In this document: positions 25,297-33,783 of the stretch, piece after piece
Layout: the number at the start of each line of letters is the position of its first letter
How positions within the stretch are numbered: position 1 is the stretch's first letter
Source: Geothrix sp.
GTDB lineage: Bacteria > Acidobacteriota > Holophagae > Holophagales > Holophagaceae
Length of the DNA stretch: 64,000 nucleotides
NCBI RefSeq assembly: GCF_030219325.1
Contig: NZ_CP126625.1
Location: 1,786,857 to 1,850,856 of the forward strand
Direction: 5' to 3'
Notes under the pieces: model-generated
The model's database searches: none
Told to the model about the DNA's origin: nothing
What the model saw: the letters and a program-made list of their open reading frames with translations, nothing else
Made by a program: the position numbers and the translations under genes

Positions 25297-26659
25297 CGAT
25301 CCGGGGCGGGAGATCGCCCTCTCCGGACACCACGACGCGGTTCCGTCCCAGGCTCTTGGCCTGGTAGAGCGCCTTGTCCACCTGGGCCATCAGGGCGCTG
25401 ATGGTGGGCGCACCGGGCCCGCCCACGCCGAAGCTCATGGTGGGGAAGATGGTCTGGCCCCCGGGCAGCACGATGGGGTCCTCGTCGATGCGGCGCCGCA
25501 GCTTGTTGGCCACGTCCGCACCGGCCTTGAGGCTGGTTTCCGTCAGCAGCACGGCGAACTCCTCGCCGCCGATGCGGAAGGCGAGGTCGGATTTGCGGAG
25601 CGCGGAACGGATGCGTCCCGCCAGCTGCCGGAGGACCTCGTCGCCGACCGGGTGGCCGAAGCGGTCGTTGATCAGCTTGAAGTGGTCCACGTCGCCGAGG
25701 ACGAGGACGAAGGCGCGCCGGTGCCGTTCCCACTGCCGGACCGCGTGGTCGAGGTTCTGGTCGAAGGCCCTGCGGTTGAGCAGCTCCGTCAGCGGATCGG
25801 TCAGCACTTCGTTCCGCAGGGAGGCCGCCTCGATCTCCAGCATGCTGCGCCGTTCCCGCAGATCGTGGATGGCCGATTCGTACTCGGTCTGGATGCGGCG
25901 GGCGTGCATCCACTCGACGGCCCGCTTGCAGGCGTGGACCAGCCGGGGTGCCGGAAGGGGGAGCGGCACCCAGTCCGAGATGCCCGCCAGCAGCAGGCGG
26001 CGCTGATCGGCCTCGTTCTTCATCTGGCCCACCAGGATCGTGTAGGGCAGCCGGCCCTGCTCCCTGAGCTGGGACAGCACCGCCAGGGCGCCCTCCACCC
26101 CCCCGGAGGAGAGGCCCAGCAGGAGCACGGGCGCCTTCAGCGCACGCTGGGCTTCCACGGCATTGCGGACGGGCGGGGAATGCACCTCCATGCCGTAGTG
26201 GTGGAGCATGTCCCTGGCCTTCTGGGCGAGGGAGGACTGAAAGCCCACCGCCAGAACCGGGAGGCGCTGCCCCTCCTCGCGGGAGGTGCTGCCCGCCAGC
26301 ACGGGACCGAGGTGGTTGAGCAGCTGCTGGATGGTGTGTCCAGAGGCGAGGAAGCCGTCGGCCTGGGCTTCCTGCAGGGCCCTGAGATCCTGTTCCGTCG
26401 GGGCATGATCGAGGATCAGGAAGATGGGAAGGTTGTGGAAGAGGACCCGGGCCTCACCCCGCAGGAGCCGACAGAGGCGGTAGCCATCCATGGGGTCGCC
26501 ACCGGAGTCGACGAGGAGGACCTGAGCCTCCCCCCAGGCGTCCTGGGCGAGAGCTTCGAGGGGATCGGCGGCCTGCAGGATGCGATGGCCTGCGCCTTCG
26601 AACGCCATCCTCAGGCGTTCGACGAGGTCGTCATGGCGGGAGATGACCAGCAGGTTCAT
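25280..26659 (-). CDS. diguanylate cyclase with tandem pseudo-receiver domains
   Basis: A 459-residue cytoplasmic protein. The C-terminal ~170 residues are a GGDEF domain with an intact active site, RIGGEEFAVLL, and the inhibitory I-site RKSD four residues before it, so c-di-GMP synthesis with product feedback is expected. Two receiver-like folds precede it. The first keeps an Asp in LLVDSGGDPMDG but lacks the conserved Lys; the second has LLLGLSSGGVEG where the phospho-Asp would be. A coiled coil links them to GGDEF. Control by phosphorylation therefore looks doubtful. It is convergent with the LptD-like gene. Confidence 0.88.
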   Translation of the reverse strand: MNLLVISRHDDLVERLRMAFEGAGHRILQAADPLEALAQDAWGEAQVLLVDSGGDPMDGYRLCRLLRGEARVLFHNLPIFLILDHAPTEQDLRALQEAQADGFLASGHTIQQLLNHLGPVLAGSTSREEGQRLPVLAVGFQSSLAQKARDMLHHYGMEVHSPPVRNAVEAQRALKAPVLLLGLSSGGVEGALAVLSQLREQGRLPYTILVGQMKNEADQRRLLLAGISDWVPLPLPAPRLVHACKRAVEWMHARRIQTEYESAIHDLRERRSMLEIEAASLRNEVLTDPLTELLNRRAFDQNLDHAVRQWERHRRAFVLVLGDVDHFKLINDRFGHPVGDEVLRQLAGRIRSALRKSDLAFRIGGEEFAVLLTETSLKAGADVANKLRRRIDEDPIVLPGGQTIFPTMSFGVGGPGAPTISALMAQVDKALYQAKSLGRNRVVVSGEGDLPPRIVSAGN

Positions 26660-26706
26660 GAAGGGCCGAAATGAAGTCCTTCATGTTAGTGCGGATCAGC
26701 CCCGAG

Positions 26707-27846
26707 TTAAGGAAAATAACGGCGGGAGATCCGGCGATGGAGGGCACAGGTCAGCTCGTAGGGGATGGTGCCGAGGACCTGTGACAGCCGCTCGAGGCTG
26801 TGCGGCGCCGCCGGATCGGCGCTGAAGAGAGTCATGGGATCCCCCGGGGCCACCTGAGTGCCCAGGGGCAGGGCCACCGTCAGGTAGTCCATGGACACGC
26901 GGCCCACCACCGGGAAGGTCTGGCCGGCGAAGCCGACGACCCCGCGGTTCCCCAGGTCCCGCCGGTAGCCGTCAGCATAGCCGCAGGCCAGCGTGGCGAT
27001 CTGCATGGGCTGTGGCGCCACGAAGGTGCGGCCATAACCCACCGTGGTTCCGGCCGGAACGGTCTTGACACGGGCCACCTCGGCCACCAGGGCCAGGGCG
27101 GGCTCCAGTCCCAGTTGTCGGCCTTCCGGCAGGGTCGTGAGACCGAAGAGGGCCAGCCCGGGCCGGAGGTGGGTGTCCTGGTCCAGGAGGTTCCGGAGGC
27201 AGGCATCACTGTTGCCGTGGTGGCGCTGCACCGGGTGGATGCCGGCGTCCACCAGCTGGGCGAGGCAGCCTTCGAACACCCGGCGCTGCCGGAGGGCGAA
27301 GCCCAGGTCGGCGTCGTCGGCCGTGGCGAAGTGCCCCATGGCACCATCGATCCAGGGGGCCAGCTGCCGCAGGGCCGCCAGGCAGTCCCCCAGCTCGGAA
27401 GGCAGCAGGCCGAAGCGGCCCATGCCCGTGTCCAGCTTCAAGTGCAGCCGAACCGGGTGGCTGGGCAGGATCCGCGCGTACTCCGCCAGGTGCTCGGGCC
27501 CGACGACGGCGATGGTCAGGCCCTCCGAGCTGGCGGCGGGGAGGGCTTCCGGGCGGAGGCCACCCAGCACGAGGACGGGACAGCCGATGCCGCCCTGGCG
27601 CAGTTCCAGGCCCTCCTCGAGGCTGGAGACCGCCAGACCGTGGGCCCCGGCCGCGGCCAGGGCCCGGCCGACGGGTACGGCGCCATGGCCGTAGGCATTG
27701 GCCTTCACCACGCCCCAGACCTCCCGGCCCCCGGCGGCGGTGCGGATGCGCTCCAGGTTCCGCCCGATGCGGCCCAGGTCCACTTCCGCCCGGAGGGCCC
27801 GGCCCTCGGGATGCCGGATCAGGGGTTCGAGGTGCTGCTCATTCAC
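26707..27846 (-). CDS. alr: alanine racemase
   Basis: A 379-residue PLP enzyme that makes D-alanine for peptidoglycan. The PLP Lys is at about residue 48 in VVKANAYGHGA. LKLDTGMGRFG, HHGNSDACL, RPGLALFG and GYGRTFVAP (with the second catalytic Tyr) follow, and the C-terminal domain carries VGRVSMDYLTV. The GTG at 27846 gives the family length and lies 10 bases after the trxB stop; the frame stays open further upstream but that part has no racemase homology. It is probably cotranscribed with trxB. Confidence 0.92.
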   Translation of the reverse strand: MNEQHLEPLIRHPEGRALRAEVDLGRIGRNLERIRTAAGGREVWGVVKANAYGHGAVPVGRALAAAGAHGLAVSSLEEGLELRQGGIGCPVLVLGGLRPEALPAASSEGLTIAVVGPEHLAEYARILPSHPVRLHLKLDTGMGRFGLLPSELGDCLAALRQLAPWIDGAMGHFATADDADLGFALRQRRVFEGCLAQLVDAGIHPVQRHHGNSDACLRNLLDQDTHLRPGLALFGLTTLPEGRQLGLEPALALVAEVARVKTVPAGTTVGYGRTFVAPQPMQIATLACGYADGYRRDLGNRGVVGFAGQTFPVVGRVSMDYLTVALPLGTQVAPGDPMTLFSADPAAPHSLERLSQVLGTIPYELTCALHRRISRRYFP

Positions 27847-27856
27847 CTGTCGCTCG

Positions 27857-28825
27857 TCATTCGGCAAGACCCTGTTCCGCGAGCCAGCGTTCGGCGTCGA
27901 TGGCAGCCATGCAGCCGCTGCCGGCGGCGGTGATGGCCTGGCGATAGGTGTGGTCCTGCACGTCGCCGCAGGCGAAGACGCCGGGAATGGAGGTCCGGCT
28001 GGAGCCCTTCTCCACCACGAGGTAGCCGGTCTCGTCCATGGGCAGCTGGCCCTGGAAGAGGCTGGTGTTGGGCCGGTGGCCGATGGCCACGAACAGACCT
28101 TCCACGGGCAGCTCGGACTCGCTGCCATCCACCGTGTCTTTGAGCTTCAGGGCGCGGATCTTCTCCACCTTCTCGCCCATGGGCGTTTCGTGGGTGGCCG
28201 TGACCACGTCCAGCACGACCTTGTTCCAGAGGGGCTGGATCTTCTCGTTCTTGAAGGCGCGCTCCTGCATGGTCTTGGAGGCGCGGAGCTTGTCCCGGCG
28301 GTGGATGAGGTGGACCTTGGTGGCGAACTTGGTGAGGAAGGTGGCCTCCTCCAGGGCGGTATCGCCGCCGCCCACCACGGCGATCTCCTTGCCGCGGAAG
28401 AAGAAGCCGTCGCAGGTGGCGCAGGCGCTGACGCCGCCGCCGGAGCGGGAGAGCTGCTCGTCCTTGTCGATGCCCAGCCACATGGCCGACGCCCCGGTGG
28501 CGATGATGACGGCATCCGCGGTGTATTCGCCCTTGTCCGTGGTGAGGCGGAAGGGACGGCTTTGGAGGTCGGCCTTGAGCACCGTCTCGGACTTGATGGT
28601 GGTACCGAAGCGGAGCACCTGCTCCCGCATCTCCTCCATCAGGGCCGGGCCGTCGATGCCCTTGCGGAAGCCGGGGAAATTCTCGACCTCGGTGGTGATG
28701 GTGAGCTGGCCGCCGGGCTGGACTCCCTCGAACACGAGGGGTGCCAGGTTGGCTCGCGAGGTGTAGAGGGCGGCGGTGTACCCGGCGGGACCCGTACCGA
28801 TCACGATGACTTTATGGTGGTTCAC
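27857..28825 (-). CDS. trxB: thioredoxin reductase
   Basis: A 322-residue flavoprotein with FAD-binding GTGPAGYTAALYTSRA at the N-terminus, the redox pair CATC (Cys135/Cys138), the NADPH Rossmann motif VVGGGDTALEEATFL, and the closing VFACGDVQDHTYRQAITAAG. It moves electrons from NADPH to thioredoxin. AGGAG precedes the ATG. It is followed closely by alr on the same strand. Confidence 0.95.
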   Translation of the reverse strand: MNHHKVIVIGTGPAGYTAALYTSRANLAPLVFEGVQPGGQLTITTEVENFPGFRKGIDGPALMEEMREQVLRFGTTIKSETVLKADLQSRPFRLTTDKGEYTADAVIIATGASAMWLGIDKDEQLSRSGGGVSACATCDGFFFRGKEIAVVGGGDTALEEATFLTKFATKVHLIHRRDKLRASKTMQERAFKNEKIQPLWNKVVLDVVTATHETPMGEKVEKIRALKLKDTVDGSESELPVEGLFVAIGHRPNTSLFQGQLPMDETGYLVVEKGSSRTSIPGVFACGDVQDHTYRQAITAAGSGCMAAIDAERWLAEQGLAE

Positions 28826-28870
28826 GCGCTTCTCCTGGCAGGGGACGGGCCGGGGGCCCGGGTTCCGAGT

Positions 28871-29656
28871 CTACCGCGCCAGTCCCCGCTCCCGAAGCAG
28901 GGCCTCGGCTGCAGGCACGTCCGCCGGCACATCCACGCCCAGGCTCAGGTGGGGCGTGTCGGCCACGCCGATGGCCATGCCCGCGGCCAGCGCCCGCAGC
29001 TGTTCCAGCATCTCCAGCTGCTCGAGGGGGTGCGGCGGGAGCTGCGTGAAGGCGCGCAGGGCCTCGGGCCGATACGCGTAGAGGCCGAGGTGGCGCCGGA
29101 AATGGCTCAGCTGCCCGGGCTGCATCCAGGGCCGGAAATCCGGCTCGAAGACGGAACCGTTCCGCAGGTAGGGGATGGGGCTGCGGCTGAAGTAGAGGGC
29201 CCGCTGGCGGTCATCCACCACCACCTTCACGGCGTTCGGGTTGTAGAGCTCGTCAGGGTGGGCGAAGGGGCAGGCGGCGGTGGCGATGGGGAGGTCCGGC
29301 TGGGCCTGCATCAGGGCGACCACGGCCGCCACCGTGTCGGGATGCATGGCCGGCTCGTCCCCCTGGATGTTGAGAATGCAATCAAAGTCCTCCCCCAGGG
29401 ATGCCAGGGCTGCGGCGGCGCGGTCCGTGCCGGAGGGCAGGGCGGGGTCCGTCATGAGGGCCTCGCCTCCGAAGCCCCTCACGGCGGCCGCGATGCGATC
29501 GTCATCCGTGGCGACCACGACCCGGTCGACGCCCCGGGCCCGGTGGGCCGCCTCGAAAACCCACTGGATCATGGGCCTTCCGGCGATGAGGGCGAGGGGC
29601 TTGCCGGGAAACCGGGAAGCCTGGAAGCGGGAGGGCAGGACGGCGAGGGTGCGCAT
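28871..29656 (-). CDS. kdsB: 3-deoxy-manno-octulosonate cytidylyltransferase
   Basis: A 261-residue nucleotidyltransferase that activates Kdo as CMP-Kdo for lipid A core synthesis. Diagnostic motifs are LPSRFQASRFPGKPLA, VATDDDRI, LPSGTDRAA, ILNIQGDEP and ALYFSRSPIPYLR, with the late HLGLYAYR and PLEQLEMLEQLRAL. Its presence supports a Kdo-containing LPS. It is divergent from cheA, and a 41-base inverted repeat lies between the two genes. Confidence 0.95.
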   Translation of the reverse strand: MRTLAVLPSRFQASRFPGKPLALIAGRPMIQWVFEAAHRARGVDRVVVATDDDRIAAAVRGFGGEALMTDPALPSGTDRAAAALASLGEDFDCILNIQGDEPAMHPDTVAAVVALMQAQPDLPIATAACPFAHPDELYNPNAVKVVVDDRQRALYFSRSPIPYLRNGSVFEPDFRPWMQPGQLSHFRRHLGLYAYRPEALRAFTQLPPHPLEQLEMLEQLRALAAGMAIGVADTPHLSLGVDVPADVPAAEALLRERGLAR

Positions 29657-29670
29657 GGGCCAAGTGTAGT

Positions 29671-29711
29671 GCAGGGGGACCGCCGGGATTCCAGACCGGA
29701 GGACCCCCTGC
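29671..29711. repeat. imperfect 41-base inverted repeat between kdsB and cheA
   Basis: The outer arms GCAGGGGG (29671-29678) and CCCCCTGC (29704-29711) pair perfectly. After an A-A mismatch, CC pairs with GG, and after one more mismatch CCGG pairs with CCGG around a 9-base loop. It sits in the 83-base divergent gap, so it could be an operator or an mRNA leader hairpin. There is no T run, so a terminator is unlikely. Confidence 0.5.
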
Positions 29712-29739
29712 CGATGCCTCAGGAACCGGGGGCTTTCGC

Positions 29740-31770
29740 TTGGATCAATCCTTCGACGATGTATGGGCAGAGTTCGAGGACCTGTTTGCGCAGGCCCGGC
29801 AGACCCTTGCCACGCTGAAGGAGCCCCAGCCGGCCCACGTGGTCCAGGCCTCGGTGAACGCCCTGTTCCGGACCACGCACACCCTCAAGGGCATGGCGGG
29901 CATGCTGGGGTTTCCCAGCTTCAGCAAGGCCGCGCACCGCATGGAGGACATCTTCGACCTCATGCGCAAGGGGCGCCTGCGTTCGACGGATTCTCTGGTC
30001 GAGACCCTGGAGGCGGGCATCCTGGCCCTGGAATCGGGCATGGGCGGCCTGCGCCGGGGCCGCTCGGAGCCCGAAGACTACCTGCAACCCCTGCGGAAGC
30101 AGCTGGGGGAACTCGAGGCCCTGGCCCGACCCGCCGAGGGGGCGGCCCAGGACCTCACCTCGATGCTGGACCTGCCCCCCGACACCCTGAAGGCCCTCTC
30201 GGAATACGAGCACACCCGGGTGACCTCCCTCCTCATGAGCGGGATGCCGATCCATGGCGTGAGGATCTGCCTGGACTTCGCCACCTTCGACGAGCGCCTA
30301 CGGGTCTACAGTGAGGCCCTGGGCGCACTCGGCGAACTCATCTCCACGCTGCCCTGGGATGCCCCGGAGGATCGCGAGGGGCTGGCCTTCCTCCTGATGG
30401 TCGCCTGCCCGGACCTGGATCCGACCAGGCTTCCGGCCCTGGAGGGCGAGCTGCTCGGCATGGCCCTGCTGGCGGATCCCGTCCGGGTGCCAGCCAGCCT
30501 CCGGGCTGCGGAGCCCACCCAACTCCCGGAGGAAACTCCGCCCGAGCCGGCAGTCCCCGGGACACCGGCGCCAGTGTCACCGGCGCAGGAGGTGGAGATC
30601 CTCCGCCTTCCGGCCCACCGCGTCGAGGCGCTTGAGGCCCGACTGATGGCCGTCGGACAACTGCGGGACGCGGCCAGCCTGCTGCTGAACCGGAGCCGCC
30701 AGGCCACCGATGACGATCGGCCGATGGCCCTGCTGGGACAGATCGAGGATGGTCTCCTGGATGTCCAGAAGTCCCTGCTGCAGATGCGCATGGTCAAGGT
30801 GGAGAGCCTGTTTTCGCGCATCGAGCCCATGGTGAAGGGCCTCAGCCGGGACACGGGCAAGCCCGTCAAGCTGACCTTCCAGGGGGGCGATCTGGAACTG
30901 GAGCGGAGCATCCTCGGGCGTCTCACGGAACCCTTCCTCCATCTGGTGCGGAATGCCGTGGACCACGGCCTGGAACCACCTTCGGAACGCCTCGCCCTGG
31001 GGAAGAATGAAACCGGGTCCCTGCGGATCTCAGCCTCCCAGCGGGGGCGCAACCTCCGCTTCGACATCCGGGACGACGGGCGGGGCTTCCACCTGGAACG
31101 CATCGAGGCGCGCGGGGTCGAACTGGGCCTCCTGAAGGCTGGCGAGAACCACACGCCGGAGCGCCTGCACCGTCTGACCCTGGAACCAGGCTTCTCCACC
31201 CACGACCAGGCGACCCAGCTTTCCGGCCGTGGCGTGGGCATGGATGTCGTGCGGGCCGAAATCGAGGCCCTGGGTGGCGAGGTGCACCTCTCGAGCGAGG
31301 CCCGGCGGGGCAGCCTCATCCGCCTGAGCTTCCCCCTGAGCCGTGCGGTGGTGAGCTGCCTCAAGGTGCGCTGCGCCGGCCAGTCCTTCGGAATTCCGCT
31401 GAGCAGCGTGGTCCGGGTCCAGGCGGGGCGGCAGGTCTGCCATGGCGGGGACCAGGTCCAGGTGCTCGGCGAATCCCTTCCCATCGAATCCCTCCAGGCC
31501 TGTCTCGGCCTGCCGGAGCCGGACGGGCAGCGGGCCTTCGTGGTGCTGAGCCAGCAGGGCGCGGCTGCCAGGAGCGTCGAGGTGGCCCTCGGAGTGGACG
31601 AGATCGTGGGACGGGGGGAGGTGCTGCTGCGCAGCCTGCCCGAACTGGCGCACACGGCGGGCATCATGGGGGGCAGCGTCCAGGAGGAGGGCATCCTCTG
31701 GGTGCTGGATCCCGATGCCATGCTGGGGCTGGCCATGGATTCCCTGATGAGGAGGGTGGCCCGTGTCTGA
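29740..31770 (+). CDS. cheA: chemotaxis-type histidine kinase CheA
   Basis: A 676-residue CheA. The N-terminal Hpt domain carries the phospho-acceptor His47 in RTTHTLKGMAGMLGF. Residues ~155-250 form a domain seen in CheA/FrzE-like kinases (EYEHTRVTSLLMSGMPIHGV, GELISTLPWD). A Pro-rich linker leads to the dimerisation helices, then the ATPase domain with HLVRNAVDHGLEPP (N box), RDDGRGFHLERI and LSGRGVGMDVVRAEI, and the CheW-like regulatory domain at the C-terminus. The start is a TTG at 29740. The next gene, a CheW homologue, overlaps by 8 bases. No cheY, cheR or cheB is seen nearby, so its response regulator is not identified. Confidence 0.92.
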   Translation: MDQSFDDVWAEFEDLFAQARQTLATLKEPQPAHVVQASVNALFRTTHTLKGMAGMLGFPSFSKAAHRMEDIFDLMRKGRLRSTDSLVETLEAGILALESGMGGLRRGRSEPEDYLQPLRKQLGELEALARPAEGAAQDLTSMLDLPPDTLKALSEYEHTRVTSLLMSGMPIHGVRICLDFATFDERLRVYSEALGALGELISTLPWDAPEDREGLAFLLMVACPDLDPTRLPALEGELLGMALLADPVRVPASLRAAEPTQLPEETPPEPAVPGTPAPVSPAQEVEILRLPAHRVEALEARLMAVGQLRDAASLLLNRSRQATDDDRPMALLGQIEDGLLDVQKSLLQMRMVKVESLFSRIEPMVKGLSRDTGKPVKLTFQGGDLELERSILGRLTEPFLHLVRNAVDHGLEPPSERLALGKNETGSLRISASQRGRNLRFDIRDDGRGFHLERIEARGVELGLLKAGENHTPERLHRLTLEPGFSTHDQATQLSGRGVGMDVVRAEIEALGGEVHLSSEARRGSLIRLSFPLSRAVVSCLKVRCAGQSFGIPLSSVVRVQAGRQVCHGGDQVQVLGESLPIESLQACLGLPEPDGQRAFVVLSQQGAAARSVEVALGVDEIVGRGEVLLRSLPELAHTAGIMGGSVQEEGILWVLDPDAMLGLAMDSLMRRVARV

Positions 31771-32194
31771 GCGGGGGTCCTGGCTCCATGTGCGGGCCTC
31801 GGGAATGGATCTGGCGCTGTCCACGCTGGACCTCCGGGAGGTGGTGGCGATGGAAGCCGTCTCCCCCCTGCCTGGCCGCCCCCATGGCATCCAGGGCGTG
31901 GTGATCTTCCAGGGTGAATTCCTGCCTGTGCTCGCCTGGGGGGACCTTCCGGGCTGCACCGTCTCCGCAGCCATTCCCACGGCGATGGCCGTGCTACGGC
32001 CCCGGCTGGCGGTACCCATCGACCGGATGGTCGGGATGATCGACGTGTCCACGGCAACCCTTCACCAGGTCGAGGAAGCGGATCCGGCCAGCGGCTGGAC
32101 CGGCGGCCTGCTCCAGGTGGGGGATCTGAAGCTCCGCCTGCTGGATCCGGATCGCCTCATCGCGCTGCTGCGGCGCTTCCGGGGCGACCGCTGA
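31763..32194 (+). CDS. cheW: CheW-domain coupling protein
   Basis: A 143-residue single CheW domain. The GTG at 31763 lies inside the end of cheA. Family hallmarks are LDLREVVAMEAVSPLPGRP (first lobe), GVVIFQGEFLPVLAWGDL (interface strand) and a second lobe with LAVPIDRMVGMIDV. It would couple CheA to the MCP-like receptor at 33746. It is somewhat shorter than typical CheW (~155-170 residues) and the conserved core motif is degenerate, so it may be specific to this pathway. Confidence 0.8.
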   Translation: MSERGSWLHVRASGMDLALSTLDLREVVAMEAVSPLPGRPHGIQGVVIFQGEFLPVLAWGDLPGCTVSAAIPTAMAVLRPRLAVPIDRMVGMIDVSTATLHQVEEADPASGWTGGLLQVGDLKLRLLDPDRLIALLRRFRGDR

Positions 32195-32243
32195 CGCCAT
32201 GAAGCGCTTCGTGCGATGATGGCTGTTTCGTACCGGAGGCCCT

Positions 32244-33245
32244 TTGAACCGTCGTCTCGCCGCCCCCGTTGGCATCACCGGAACCGGACAGTGCTTTCCC
32301 CCTCGCGTGGTCACCAACGACGACCTCTCCAAGATCATGGAGACCAATGACGAATGGATCCGGACCCGCACCGGCATCCGCGAGCGCCGCTGGGTCGAGC
32401 CCGGCACCGGGGCCTCCCAGCTGGGGGCGCCCGCTCTGCAGATGGCGCTGGACAACCGCGGGATCAAGGCTTCCGAGCTGGATCTGATCCTGGTCACCAC
32501 CGTGACCCCCGACACCCTGTTCCCCGCCACCGCCTGCCGCATCCAACACATGGTGGGTGCCACCAATGCCTTCGGCTTCGACCTGAACGCGGCCTGTTCG
32601 GGCTTCCTCTACGCCCTCACCACCGCCGCGAGCCTGGTGGCCGCCGGCGGCGTCAAGCGGGTCGGCGTGGTGGGCGTGGACATCATGTCCACCATCATCA
32701 ATCTCGAGGACCGGGCGACTTCCGTGCTCTTCGGGGACGGGGCCGGTGCGGTCATCGTGGAGCGGGTCGAGGACGGCCTGGGCATCCTGGACTTCGAGCA
32801 CAAGGTGGACGGCTCCGGCGGCTGTTTCCTGTACATGCCGGCGGGTGGCTCCCTGAAGCCGGCCACGGCCGAGACGGTCGCCGCCAAGGAACACTACATC
32901 CACCAGGCGGGCAGCGAGGTGTTCAAGAACGCCGTCCGGGAGATGGCCGACAACAGCAAGCTGTTGATGGATCGGAACGGCTTCACCGGCGACCAGCTCA
33001 AGCTCTTCGTACCCCACCAGGCCAACATCCGCATCATGGATGCCGCGGCCAAGCGGCTGGAGCTCGACCCTTCCCGGATGATGGTGAACATCGACCGCTT
33101 CGCCAACACCACCACGGCCACCATCCCCACGGCCCTGCACCAGGCCTTCGAGGAGAAGCGCATGGCCAAGGGCGATTTGGTGGCCCTGGCCGCCTTCGGC
33201 GCCGGGTTCACCTGGGGGGCCACGCTGCTCCGCTGGGCCTACTGA
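32244..33245 (+). CDS. fabH: 3-oxoacyl-ACP synthase III
   Basis: A 333-residue condensing enzyme that joins acetyl-CoA and malonyl-ACP to start fatty-acid synthesis. The catalytic triad is visible: Cys118 in LNAACSGFLYAL, His in FVPHQANIRIMDA and Asn in RFANTTTATIPTAL. The N-terminus has the family TNDDLSKIMETNDEWIRTRT. The start is TTG at 32244 with GGAGG just upstream. It sits between cheW and rsmD on the same strand, an unusual place for a lipid-synthesis gene, and other fab genes are absent here. Confidence 0.94.
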   Translation: MNRRLAAPVGITGTGQCFPPRVVTNDDLSKIMETNDEWIRTRTGIRERRWVEPGTGASQLGAPALQMALDNRGIKASELDLILVTTVTPDTLFPATACRIQHMVGATNAFGFDLNAACSGFLYALTTAASLVAAGGVKRVGVVGVDIMSTIINLEDRATSVLFGDGAGAVIVERVEDGLGILDFEHKVDGSGGCFLYMPAGGSLKPATAETVAAKEHYIHQAGSEVFKNAVREMADNSKLLMDRNGFTGDQLKLFVPHQANIRIMDAAAKRLELDPSRMMVNIDRFANTTTATIPTALHQAFEEKRMAKGDLVALAAFGAGFTWGATLLRWAY

Positions 33246-33252
33246 CCCCTGC

Positions 33253-33783
33253 ATGCGGGTGGTCGCGGGAACCCTGAAGGGGCGCCGGCTGGTGGCGCCG
33301 CCCGCCGGGGACCTGAGCGTCCGGCCCACGGCCGACCGGGCCCGGGAGGCCCTGTTCTCCATCCTCCAGCGGTGGGGGCAGGGACCCTTTCTGGACCTCT
33401 GCGCGGGGACCGGGGCCGTGGGACTCGAGGCCCACTCCCGGGGGTTCGGGCCGGTGGTGTGCGTGGAATCCGGCGAGCCGGGCTGGACCTGTCTCCGGAG
33501 GAACCTCGCGGATGTCCCGGTACAGGCCCTCCGGGCGGATGTGAACCGGCTGAAAGCAGCGACCTTCCGGGATCAGGCCGTGATCTTCCTGGATCCGCCC
33601 TACGAGCAGGCGGCCGTCCTGTGGAGCAGGCTGTCCGGCCCATTGCGGTCCTGGATCGCCAGTGACGGGGTCCTGGTTTTCGAAACGGACCGGAAAACCA
33701 CGCTGGAATTACAGCCCGGATGGAACCTGGCCGAAACACGCGAGTATGGTGCAGCCCGATTCCATTTCTGGATCCCTGCCTGA
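33253..33783 (+). CDS. rsmD: 16S rRNA m2G966 methyltransferase RsmD
   Basis: A 176-residue SAM-dependent methyltransferase. The family opening MRVVAGTLKGRRLVAPP and RPTADRAREALFSIL is followed by the SAM-binding FLDLCAGTGAVGLEAHSRG and the catalytic FLDPPYEQA. It modifies guanine 966 of 16S rRNA. It begins 7 bases after fabH, and its last 38 bases overlap the start of the MCP-like gene in another frame. Confidence 0.9.
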   Translation: MRVVAGTLKGRRLVAPPAGDLSVRPTADRAREALFSILQRWGQGPFLDLCAGTGAVGLEAHSRGFGPVVCVESGEPGWTCLRRNLADVPVQALRADVNRLKAATFRDQAVIFLDPPYEQAAVLWSRLSGPLRSWIASDGVLVFETDRKTTLELQPGWNLAETREYGAARFHFWIPA

